NCBI GenBank assembly: GCA_947452925.1
Contig: CANGFK010000007.1
Location: 1-34,215, forward strand
Length of the DNA stretch: 34,215 nt
Origin: Chitinophagaceae bacterium
Lineage (GTDB): Bacteria > Bacteroidota > Bacteroidia > Chitinophagales > Chitinophagaceae
Reading direction: 5' to 3'
Translations under genes and position numbers: made by a program
Part shown: positions 17,704 to 26,331 of the stretch, in pieces
How the letters are laid out: each line of letters opens with the position of its first letter
Position numbering within the stretch: position 1 is the stretch's first letter
The notes under the pieces: model-generated
Database searches by the model: none
Seen by the model: only the letters and a program-made list of their open reading frames with translations
Told to the model about the DNA's origin: nothing

Positions 17704-18516
17704 ATGAATAAAAAAGCTTTGTTGTCCCTTTGTATAGCGGTTTTAATTCCTGTATTCTGCTATATGTGGCTTAAACAGGCAAGTGAAAGGGCTGTTGTAA
17801 TGCCTCGCCACTTTTTGATGGATACCGTTATTGAAAGCATCAAAGACGGCAAACAGATGAGTGATACAGTCTGGCATAAGACAGCTAATATTACCCTCAC
17901 TAATCAGTTGGGAGATACAGTAAGCCTCTACGAGAAACCCGGTAAAATTATCGTAATCGACTATATTTTCACACATTGTCGTAGCATCTGCCCTGTACTT
18001 ACAAGGAATATGGCAAAACTTCAGCACTCATTTATTGTTGGAGGAGAGACTAGGAATAAAATTGATACTTCTGTTGTACAGTTTGTTTCATTTACAATTG
18101 ATGCAAAAAGAGATACTGTAAAAGCTTTAAAGGATTATGCTGATCGATTTGGTGTAAACCATGATAACTGGTGGATGCTGACAGGAGATGACAAGAAAAT
18201 TGCAAAGTTTGCTTTTGATGAGCTCAAAGTAGATAAATTTAATGATACACCAGTGGACTCCGACTTTGTGCATACCAACCTTTTTGTAGTCTTGGATAAG
18301 GGTTACGCGGTAAGAGGTTATTATAATGGTCTTGATACAGTAGAGGTTTCGAAACTGGCTAGAGATATAGGTTTGTTGATGCTAGAGAAGGATAAGAAAA
18401 AGAAGAGTGAGGTTTTTATTGAGATTTTAAGCCTCAAATGGCTTTGGCTGGTAATTATAGTCTTGGTAGTATTTTTCGTTACCTACATGTTCAAGAGGCA
18501 GAAAATAAATGGTTAA
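17704..18516 (+). CDS. SCO1/SenC family copper chaperone
   Basis: DYIFTHCRSICPVLTRNMAKLQ (CxxxCP), FVHTNLFVVLDKG; N-terminal and C-terminal TM segments. Confidence 0.92.
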   Translation: MNKKALLSLCIAVLIPVFCYMWLKQASERAVVMPRHFLMDTVIESIKDGKQMSDTVWHKTANITLTNQLGDTVSLYEKPGKIIVIDYIFTHCRSICPVLTRNMAKLQHSFIVGGETRNKIDTSVVQFVSFTIDAKRDTVKALKDYADRFGVNHDNWWMLTGDDKKIAKFAFDELKVDKFNDTPVDSDFVHTNLFVVLDKGYAVRGYYNGLDTVEVSKLARDIGLLMLEKDKKKKSEVFIEILSLKWLWLVIIVLVVFFVTYMFKRQKING

Positions 18517-18565
18517 ACATACAACCAACTATAATTGGTTTTGTTAGAACGATAAAAATAATTTT

Positions 18566-19159
18566 ATGAGAATGATTGAAGCAGCGATAAATAAAAATGA
18601 CGGTCTTGCTAAATGGTTGATTGGTATTTTTTCGTTAGTTGTATTTACAGTGGTGGTATTATTGGGTAAGTATAAACTAGCGGTAGACCTAGGGTTTAAT
18701 GTTCATATTTTTGCTACTATAAATGCATTTCTTAACGCATGTACTGCTTGTTTGCTAGTAGGGGCTCTTGTTTCTGTAAAGGTTAGTAAAAACTATTTCT
18801 TGCATAAGCGTTTGATGATTACCTGTCTCATTCTCTCAATACTTTTCTTGGTGTCATATATAGCCCATCATTTACTGGCTTCCGAAACTAAGTTTGGAGA
18901 TACCAATCATGATGGAATTATTTCCGAAGATGAAAAAATTCAAACTGGAAGCCTTCGTTATATATATTACACAATACTCTCCACTCATATTTTTCTGGCT
19001 TCAATTATCTTACCTTTTATTCTTTTTACAGCATACAGAGGATTAACTGGAGAATACCCAAAGCACAAAAAGCTTGCGAGGATTACTTGGCCTCTGTGGT
19101 TTTATGTTGCCGTAACAGGTCCAGTTGTTTATCTTATGATTAGTCCATATTATCATTAG
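18566..19159 (+). CDS. DUF420 family membrane protein with EF-hand-like loop
   Basis: 4-5 TM protein after SCO1; FLHKRLMITCLILSILFLVSYIAHHLLASETKFGDTNHDGIISEDEK...STHIFLASIILPFILFTAYRGL. Confidence 0.85.
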   Translation: MRMIEAAINKNDGLAKWLIGIFSLVVFTVVVLLGKYKLAVDLGFNVHIFATINAFLNACTACLLVGALVSVKVSKNYFLHKRLMITCLILSILFLVSYIAHHLLASETKFGDTNHDGIISEDEKIQTGSLRYIYYTILSTHIFLASIILPFILFTAYRGLTGEYPKHKKLARITWPLWFYVAVTGPVVYLMISPYYH

Positions 19160-19178
19160 AATTTTCTTAAAGTGAATC

Positions 19179-19925
19179 TTAAGAAATAGATTGAGTGGTT
19201 ACTTTTAGTGTTCTTTTGGCGAGTAGAAGTGCACTTTTGGTTAATAGAAATAAATAGGCGCCATCACCTAAGCCTACCAAAGCGTCAATCCACGAACGTG
19301 ATTGATGAAAGTGTAGTATATCAACTCCGTACAAAAGATTAGTAAATATGATTATCAATATGCCAGAGAGCAAATTGAAATAACTGTTCTTTCCCACCTT
19401 TTTGACTACACTTGTTGCAAAAAAGAGTGTCAATAGTAGTGTAATACAATGCAACGCAATCAAAACGGAAAGGATTTGTTTATGCAATTCTGGAGCATAA
19501 ATCCATATAGAATTGATGATTAATAGCAATAGAATGGTCGTTATGAAGATGATGTTACCTAAATTACTTTCTTTTTTCAGCAGTAGAAGCCAGCATCCCA
19601 GACATAGATAGCCTAATGTATAGAAGCTATGCCCGATACAAGCCATAGTGTAGTTGCCAAAAGCCGTAAAAGCATCTGCAAGAAAGGAAAGCCCTAGAAA
19701 AATATAAAAGTACAATCCTATATTACGAAATGCTGGTGACCTCAAAGAGCGCAATAGTAATACTGGCACAACAAACATTCTGGCTATACCATATAAAAGG
19801 TATTCCCTTTTGTACAAAGCAATACCCTCTACCAAAACCGATGCCCAGAACACAATAAATAGTAAGGCCTGCTCATTCGAGCCATCTTTTTTTCTCCTCA
19901 CTCTTTGTTTTATTTCTGATGGCAT
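19179..19925 (-). CDS. Polytopic membrane protein, YhhN/lysoplasmalogenase-like
   Basis: About 7 TM segments; KREYLLYGIARMFVVPVLLLRSL...LGLSFLADAF...SFYTLGYLCLGCWLLLL resembles the YhhN topology. Confidence 0.55.
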   Translation of the reverse strand: MPSEIKQRVRRKKDGSNEQALLFIVFWASVLVEGIALYKREYLLYGIARMFVVPVLLLRSLRSPAFRNIGLYFYIFLGLSFLADAFTAFGNYTMACIGHSFYTLGYLCLGCWLLLLKKESNLGNIIFITTILLLLIINSIWIYAPELHKQILSVLIALHCITLLLTLFFATSVVKKVGKNSYFNLLSGILIIIFTNLLYGVDILHFHQSRSWIDALVGLGDGAYLFLLTKSALLLAKRTLKVTTQSIS

Positions 19926-20033
19926 CGTTGAAAAATAGTTTTAATTGTTATCTAATCTGCTTCTTCGAACAAATGAAATAAACAGACGTGTCTTTTCAAG
20001 CATATCTGTTTATTTGGCGAAAGGAAATAATCC

Positions 20034-20072
20034 CCTAAAAAAAGCCCCAAGAAAACAAATTCTTGGGGCTTT
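20034..20072 (-). terminator. Rho-independent terminator downstream of mdh
   Basis: AAAGCCCCAAGAA-AACAAA-TTCTTGGGGCTTT; T-run on the minus strand past GGGGC. Confidence 0.8.
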
Positions 20073-20097
20073 CACTTTAAACCAACTATCTCAAATA

Positions 20098-21027
20098 CTA
20101 TAAAGTCTTCAAAACGTCGTTCATACTTCTTACAGCAGCAGCACTCTTATCAAAAGCAGCTTGTTCTGTTGCATTCAACTTATAATCAATAATCTTCTCA
20201 ACACCATTTTTGCCAATAATAACCGGAACACCCAAGCAAATATCGCTTTGTCCATATTCACCATCAAGGGCAACGCAGCAAGAGAACAATTTCTTCTCAT
20301 CACGTACAATCGCTTCTACCAACGCAGCACCTGCCGCACCTGGAGCATACCACGCAGACGTACCAATCAATTTTGTTAAGGTAGCACCACCAACCATTGT
20401 ATCAGCTACTACTTTTTGTTGTTGTTCTTCAGTCAAAAAATCAGTAACAGGAGCACTGTTCCAGGTCGCATAACGAATCAAAGGAATCATAGTTGTATCT
20501 CCATGACCACCCACAACAATTGCATTCAAGTCAGAAGCATTTGAACCCAAAGCCTCACTTAAATAGCATTTAAAACGAGCGCTATCCAATATTCCACCCA
20601 TACCAATAATCTTATTCTTAGGCAAACCAGTGCTTTTCAAAGCAAGGTAAGTCATGGTATCCATTGGGTTAGAAATAACCACAATGATAGCTTCTGGAGA
20701 ATACTTCAATATGTTTTCAGCAACGCTCTTCACGATGCCTGCATTTACACCAATCAACTCTTCACGAGTCATACCTGGTTTACGAGGTAAGCCCGAAGTA
20801 ATTACTACTACATCACTGCCAGCAGTCTTTGAATAATCATTTGTAGAACCTGTAATCTTGGTGTCAAAACCTAATAGGGCAGCTGTTTGGGTCATATCCA
20901 AAGCCTTGCCTTCTGCAAAACCTTCACGGATATCAAGTAATACTAATTCTGTCGCTAACTCTTTGCGGGCAATATTATCGGCGCATGTTGCACCCACTGC
21001 ACCCGCGCCTACTACTGTAACTTTCAT
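20098..21027 (-). CDS. mdh: Malate dehydrogenase
   Basis: MKVTVVGAGAVGATCADNIARKEL Rossmann motif; SGLPRKPGMTREELIGVNAGI; VVGGHGDTTMIPL. Start at 21027 preferred over 21081 because the -7-like element lies within the extension. Confidence 0.93.
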   Translation of the reverse strand: MKVTVVGAGAVGATCADNIARKELATELVLLDIREGFAEGKALDMTQTAALLGFDTKITGSTNDYSKTAGSDVVVITSGLPRKPGMTREELIGVNAGIVKSVAENILKYSPEAIIVVISNPMDTMTYLALKSTGLPKNKIIGMGGILDSARFKCYLSEALGSNASDLNAIVVGGHGDTTMIPLIRYATWNSAPVTDFLTEEQQQKVVADTMVGGATLTKLIGTSAWYAPGAAGAALVEAIVRDEKKLFSCCVALDGEYGQSDICLGVPVIIGKNGVEKIIDYKLNATEQAAFDKSAAAVRSMNDVLKTL

Positions 21028-21067
21028 AACGCAAATTTTATTTAATGATAATTTATTTTTTTCGCCG

Positions 21068-21075
21068 CAAATGTA
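21068..21075 (-). promoter_or_regulatory. Bacteroidetes-type -7 element TACATTTG for mdh
   Basis: CAAATGTA on + strand = TACATTTG on - strand, about 40 nt before ATG 21027. Confidence 0.4.
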
Positions 21076-21083
21076 CTCCACAT

Positions 21084-21695
21084 TTACTTGGCAGTATGCT
21101 TTTTCTTTCTTTTTTTGTCGATTACGTTTTCGGTAGAGAACTTTGCTATCAATTGATTCAGCTCGTGCATATTGGCTCCTTGATCATAGGACTTTACGTA
21201 CTGTTTTTTTGAATCATAAATTGCCATAAAAGGCGTAAATTTTATATCAAAAAATACGGGAATGTAATAGGTAGCTTCTTTTCCAAATACCATATTAGGA
21301 TAATTGCTGGTGTTGTATTTTTTTTCAAATCCTTTAATAGAATCTACAGGAAAACGACTTACAAAAACAAAGAAAGCATTCTTAAGACTATCTATATTCT
21401 TCTCTATCTCCTTCATTTCATGTTGACAGTGGCCACATTCCGGACTAAAATAGATGATTACAATGGGTCTGTTTACAGGTAAATTGGCGTTGGTAAACAA
21501 CGTAGTGTCTTGTTTGCCATCTTTTTTTGTGATATCTGTGTATAATTTTATAACAGGCAAATCTTTCGTTCTTAAGTAAGCTGGTAACTTGCTACTGTCT
21601 GTTTTTGTAGTGTTGTTATCAGCAGGCTTTTTGTTTTGACAAAAGGTTAAGAAGTTGAAACTTAGAAGAAGTGATGCTAAAAGTATTTTTTTCAT
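21084..21695 (-). CDS. Thioredoxin-fold (TlpA-like) periplasmic protein, CGHC active site
   Basis: Signal peptide MKKILLASLLLSFNFLTFCQN; PIVIIYFSPECGHCQHEMKEIEKN. Confidence 0.8.
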   Translation of the reverse strand: MKKILLASLLLSFNFLTFCQNKKPADNNTTKTDSSKLPAYLRTKDLPVIKLYTDITKKDGKQDTTLFTNANLPVNRPIVIIYFSPECGHCQHEMKEIEKNIDSLKNAFFVFVSRFPVDSIKGFEKKYNTSNYPNMVFGKEATYYIPVFFDIKFTPFMAIYDSKKQYVKSYDQGANMHELNQLIAKFSTENVIDKKRKKKHTAK

Positions 21696-21978
21696 GCGTT
21701 AAAATTAAAAGAAATGCTTGTTAAAATGGCTCAAAAGTTTTATTAGACGGTAAGTGGTAGGAATTTTACTTAGATATAAAACCTTAGAATTTATCATAAA
21801 ATAAATTACTAGCTATTGTTCCTGTTTTTTGCCTAAACCTTCTTGTAATCTTCTTCTGATAGTCAAGTCTTTGATTAGATGATTAGATGCAACCTTCTTG
21901 ATGAAATTGGTTTTTATCCCTTAAAACAGAGTTTTATAATCAATAAAAAAGATTTTATTTTCATAAAAAAACTTACAT

Positions 21979-22103
21979 AATGAAAATAAATAGTTTTTCA
22001 TTCATTATTTAATGTTTAATAATCATTATAAATAAATTAATAATGGAAATAAAACTTTTAAAATGAAAATAAAACAATTAATAATGAAAATAAAATTGGA
22101 AAA
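21979..22103. repeat. AT-rich degenerate array with about 21-nt pitch upstream of the galactose genes
   Basis: AATGAAAATAAA at 21979, AATGGAAATAAAAC at 22042, AATGAAAATAAAAC at 22062, AATGAAAATAAAAT at 22083; offsets 63, 20, 21; inverted copy TTTTATTTTCAT at 21953-21964. Confidence 0.65.
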
Positions 22104-22438
22104 AACAAGTGGTTGTCGTTTAAATAGCAAAATATAGTATCCAATTCTTAGTTAGATTCTAGAAATAAACTTATTAGTGGAACAAAAGTGAGTTCTTTAT
22201 TATTAGTAGATAGAATTTAATTAATTCTTTCTCCAGTAAACTATCAAAGATTTTTAGTTTTACATAAAATAATTAATACGTATAGATTCTGCGTCACAAG
22301 TATGGCTTAGCTAGGAACAAAGGTTTTTCTGCTTTTATATTTGCTTACCTATAAGTTTAGATATAAGAATATATATTTGACTCTTGGTAAATAAGCCTAC
22401 TTTAATGACTTTATTCATCCATTTATAATTATAACTCT

Positions 22439-23383
22439 ATGGCATTCAGCACAAAAATTGATAACGATCAACTTTTTCCTGTTATTACCCTTTTAGATTC
22501 TTCTAACGACACCCAAGCGGAAATATATTCTTTTGGTGCCTTGCTAAATCAGTTTTGCATTAACACGTCTGATGTAAAATTGAATTTAATTGATGGTTTT
22601 GCCTCTCCTAAGGCTGCTATTCAAGAAATAACTCAGGGTTTCAAAAGTGCATTTCTTAGCCCGTTCACTTGCAGGATGAATGAGGGAAAATATGTGTTTA
22701 ATGAAAAAGCATATCAGGTAGAGAAGTTTTTTTATCCGCCTCATGCAATTCATGGTTTGGTGTATGATGCAGCCTACAAAATAGAAAGTACAGAAATAAC
22801 AGAAACGTATGCATCCGTAAAACTAACCTATACCTATGATAAAGAGGATATTGGCTATCCATTCAGTTTCTCCATTTCTCAAATCTGGAAGTTGGAAGCA
22901 GAAAGCAGATTGTCTGTTTCTACAAGCATCGTTCATCAAAATAGCCATGCAATTCCTTATGCACAAGGGTGGCATCCCTACTTTACGCTTGGCACAAGTG
23001 TAGATGATTGTACATTGCAGTTTACTACCGACACAAAAGTAGAATTTGATGATACCCTTTTGCCAACAGGAAAGACATTTGACGATATTCGTTTTGTTGA
23101 AGGTGCATCTTTAAAGAATGTTTTTTTAGACAATTGTTTTCATTTAGCCAGCAAAGGACCGCATTCTTGCATTTTGAGTAATAATCTTGTGAAGTTGACA
23201 ATTAGACCTGACCAATCGTATCCTTATTTACAAATTTATACACCACCACACAGAAAGAGTATTGCAATAGAAAACCTTAGTGGGGCACCAGATTGTTTTA
23301 ATAATGGGCTAGGGTTATTGTTGCTAGAACCGGGAGTTGCTATTACATTTGCAACTCATTATTCAGCAGAAAAATCGACGTAA
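22439..23383 (+). CDS. Aldose 1-epimerase (galactose mutarotase-like)
   Basis: FYPPHAIHGLVYDAAYKI; YAQGWHPYFTLG; LQIYTPPHRKSIAIENLSGAPD. Confidence 0.88.
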   Translation: MAFSTKIDNDQLFPVITLLDSSNDTQAEIYSFGALLNQFCINTSDVKLNLIDGFASPKAAIQEITQGFKSAFLSPFTCRMNEGKYVFNEKAYQVEKFFYPPHAIHGLVYDAAYKIESTEITETYASVKLTYTYDKEDIGYPFSFSISQIWKLEAESRLSVSTSIVHQNSHAIPYAQGWHPYFTLGTSVDDCTLQFTTDTKVEFDDTLLPTGKTFDDIRFVEGASLKNVFLDNCFHLASKGPHSCILSNNLVKLTIRPDQSYPYLQIYTPPHRKSIAIENLSGAPDCFNNGLGLLLLEPGVAITFATHYSAEKST

Positions 23384-23386
23384 AAC

Positions 23387-24538
23387 ATGCACAATTCACA
23401 GCAAGCACTAGAACAATATCAGCAACAATTTGGCGAAGGGGCAAGATTGTTTTTTTCTCCTGGAAGAATAAATCTTTTGGGAGAGCACGTGGACTATAAT
23501 GGTGGTTTTGTGTTGCCTGCAGCCATCAACAAGGGAATCTGGTTTGCCATAGCTGTCAATAATACCAATACAGCCCATTTTGTAGCTGCAGACGTCAATG
23601 AGTCTTTTTCTGTGGAGTTGGATGATATAAAAAAACAATCTGGATGGCAAAATTATGTACTAGGCATACTACATATTCTCCAGAAAAAGAAACTGGTAAT
23701 TGGTGGATTTAATTGTTTGTTTGGCGGCAATGTTCCGCAAGGGGCAGGGTTGTCTTCTTCGGCAGCGTTGGAAGCAGGATTGGTTTATGCCTTAGATAAA
23801 TTATTTGATTTAGCTCTTACAACACAACAGATGGCACTGATTGCGCAAGAGGCAGAACATAGTTTTCCAGGGACAAAGTGTGGCATCATGGATATGTTTG
23901 CCAGCTTGCATGGAAAAGAGGGTCATTGTATGTTGCTGGATTGCAATAGCCTGCATTATGAATACTTTCCGATAGTAGAAACTGAGTACGAATTGGTATT
24001 GATCAACTCCAATGTGCACCATTCTCTAAATGACGGGCAATACAACAAGAGAAGGCAAGAAGCAATGGAAGGACTTAGTTTCTTTCAGATGATTAATAAA
24101 AACATCACTTCTTTTAGGTCGGTTAGTCCCGAAGTAGTAACCCAGTTTAAAGATAATTTGGAAGAAAAGGTATTTGATAGGTGCCTGTATATAACCCAAG
24201 AAATAGACCGTACAAAAAAAGCTGCTGAGTACCTGAAAGCAAATGATTTGTTGGAATTTGGTAAGTTGATGTATAAAACGCATAAAGGGTTAAGTGAACT
24301 ATATGAGGTAAGTTGCGGTGAACTAGATTATCTGGTGATGGAAGCTAAAATGCAATATGATGTGATTGGTTCTAGAATGATGGGAGGCGGCTTTGGTGGA
24401 TGCACCATCAATCTTATTGCGAAGAACAATAGAGAAAGTGTGGTTAGTTCAATTGTTACATCTTATCAGCGTATGTATAATATTGAGCCAGAGGTTTATT
24501 TGGTAGAGACTTCTAATGGTACGCACGAAATGGTGTAA
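23387..24538 (+). CDS. galK: Galactokinase
   Basis: GRINLLGEHVDYNGGFVLPAAI; GNVPQGAGLSSSAALEAGLVYAL; RMMGGGFGGCTINLI GHMP kinase motifs. Confidence 0.96.
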   Translation: MHNSQQALEQYQQQFGEGARLFFSPGRINLLGEHVDYNGGFVLPAAINKGIWFAIAVNNTNTAHFVAADVNESFSVELDDIKKQSGWQNYVLGILHILQKKKLVIGGFNCLFGGNVPQGAGLSSSAALEAGLVYALDKLFDLALTTQQMALIAQEAEHSFPGTKCGIMDMFASLHGKEGHCMLLDCNSLHYEYFPIVETEYELVLINSNVHHSLNDGQYNKRRQEAMEGLSFFQMINKNITSFRSVSPEVVTQFKDNLEEKVFDRCLYITQEIDRTKKAAEYLKANDLLEFGKLMYKTHKGLSELYEVSCGELDYLVMEAKMQYDVIGSRMMGGGFGGCTINLIAKNNRESVVSSIVTSYQRMYNIEPEVYLVETSNGTHEMV

Positions 24539-24562
24539 AAAGTAGTGATAAGTTAGAGTTTA

Positions 24563-24949
24563 CTACTTGCTGATAATTGCAATTAAGCTAATTTCAACAT
24601 TTACATTTTTTGGAAGTGCTTTCACTGCTAATGTTTCTCTTGCAGGATAATCTCCTGTAAAATAAGAGCCGTAAATCTCATTTACTTTTGAAAAAAATGC
24701 CATATCACTCAAAAATATGGTCGTCTTCACAACGTTGGAGAAAGAGATATTTGCTACGGTAAGTATCGCTTTCAAGTTTTCCATTACCTGTATAGTCTCT
24801 TCTTCTATTGTATTTAGATTTAATTCTCCAGAAGAAGGGTTAATGGCAATCTGCCCACTCACAAAAAGCCACCCACCTGCTAGGACAGCTTGATTGTAAG
24901 GACCTATTGGTGAAGGTGCCTTTACAGTATTTACGACAGTTTTTTTCAC
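24563..24949 (-). CDS. ridA: RidA/YjgF family enamine/imine deaminase (GTG start proposed)
   Basis: VKKTVVNTVKAPSPIGPYNQAVLAGGWLFVSGQIAI...YPARETLAVKALPKNVNVEISLIAI; GTG 24949 removes the overlap with the neighbouring gene. Confidence 0.88.
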   Translation of the reverse strand: MKKTVVNTVKAPSPIGPYNQAVLAGGWLFVSGQIAINPSSGELNLNTIEEETIQVMENLKAILTVANISFSNVVKTTIFLSDMAFFSKVNEIYGSYFTGDYPARETLAVKALPKNVNVEISLIAIISK

Positions 24950-24978
24950 AAGCAAGTTTGCTATTAATAATGAATCGT

Positions 24979-25998
24979 TTAAAAAAACACCTTGGGGCAA
25001 TTCAACTGACCTCTACCAGTAGGATTACTAGGAGAGAACATTTTATTATTTCCTAGAGAAGCTTTGTCCGATTTGGAGAAAAGAGTGAAGCTAAGACGTA
25101 CCTGACTAGAGAAATACGCATCATTTGCAGTAGGGTTTCCTCTAGGTGGGCCTTGAACTAATGGTTTGGGGTTTCCTTTGCTGTCTAGCAGGCGGAATGA
25201 AAGGATTTCACCTTCTTTCAAAAGCTTGGCTCTGCTTGGATTATTTGCAGCTATTGCTGATGCAATTTCTTTGTCCCATGAGTCTTTTGAGATGTAATTT
25301 CTACTACTTACATCATCTAGGTAATCTGTAAATAGTTTTCTAAAACTAAATTCATATCCAACGGAAATTCCCTCAGAAATTTTGTAACGCACACCTGCAC
25401 CCAATTGTATGTTTAATTGAGTAAGGTTATAATTTTTTCCACCCGATGATTCAAGACCTTTTATTAGCTGCCCTTCTGTACCGATATCATGCAAATAAAC
25501 TTTTTGACCTACTTTGACAGTCCCAGCGGGAAGGTTTAGTTGATTTGTTGCGTGAATAACATCACTTTGTTTTACGGTAGTGTAAGGATTGAAGTGGTAA
25601 AGAGACGGTCCTGCAAATAGATAAGGGACTAAAGTATAGTCTTCACTTTTAAGTAAATCTATTTCTCCTAAAAGAGACAATTCAATGATATCTGTTTTAA
25701 ACTCTAAATTCCTATTCTTAATTGCTGCCTTTGGTGATTTTGAATCATCGGCGCCCACTTGTAGAAATGAAAGGTTGGCTCTAAGTCTAAAATTATCGTA
25801 CAGGTCATAAGTAAGGCCTACACTTCCTGCAGGTCCAATACCTGATATGTACCCATTAGATAAATCTCCTTGGTAGTTACTTCCACCGAGTGAGGTAGTA
25901 ATTTTAAAATCTTGCGCAATACTAAGATTGCAAGCCATCATAAAAAGGATAGAGAGACCACTTGGGATGATAATGGAAAGGTCAAATTTTATTCTCAT
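24979..25998 (-). CDS. DUF6089-like outer membrane beta-barrel protein
   Basis: Signal peptide; DFKITTSLGGSNYQGDLSNG...YTLVPYLFAGPSLYHFNPY...LNIQLGAGVRYKISEGISVGYEFSFRKLFTDYLDDVS. Confidence 0.8.
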   Translation of the reverse strand: MRIKFDLSIIIPSGLSILFMMACNLSIAQDFKITTSLGGSNYQGDLSNGYISGIGPAGSVGLTYDLYDNFRLRANLSFLQVGADDSKSPKAAIKNRNLEFKTDIIELSLLGEIDLLKSEDYTLVPYLFAGPSLYHFNPYTTVKQSDVIHATNQLNLPAGTVKVGQKVYLHDIGTEGQLIKGLESSGGKNYNLTQLNIQLGAGVRYKISEGISVGYEFSFRKLFTDYLDDVSSRNYISKDSWDKEIASAIAANNPSRAKLLKEGEILSFRLLDSKGNPKPLVQGPPRGNPTANDAYFSSQVRLSFTLFSKSDKASLGNNKMFSPSNPTGRGQLNCPKVFF

Positions 25999-26302
25999 AA
26001 ATTAAAATATACGGGGTTATGTAAGCTTTCAAGTAAGAAAAGAATTTCTAATTCTCACTATAAAGCACTCAAATGTATAAAAAAATAGGACTTCTTGCTA
26101 CAATTTGATATTTTTTAATTTTAAAACTTAAAAAAGTATTAAAAATTGATGATTTTGTATTATTCTATCTCTTTCGCCTACAAGCGTGAGTAAAATATAA
26201 AAAACTGCTGTCATGAATAGTTTTGGGATAAATAAATTGTCTCCTTCAGACTGAAAAGAACCTGCTGTTAAAAACATTTCTTCAAAAGCTTAACTGAAAG
26301 CT

Positions 26303-26310
26303 TATTTTTG
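26303..26310 (+). promoter_or_regulatory. Bacteroidetes-type -7 element TATTTTTG upstream of lpxC/fabZ
   Basis: TAnnTTTG match 22 nt before ATG 26332. Confidence 0.45.
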
Positions 26311-26331
26311 TCGCTTTGTAAATATAACGGA

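Noticed and set aside
26308-26331. Extended lpxC start at 26308
   Set aside because: Overlaps the TATTTTTG -7-like element; ATG 26332 gives a standard N-terminus.
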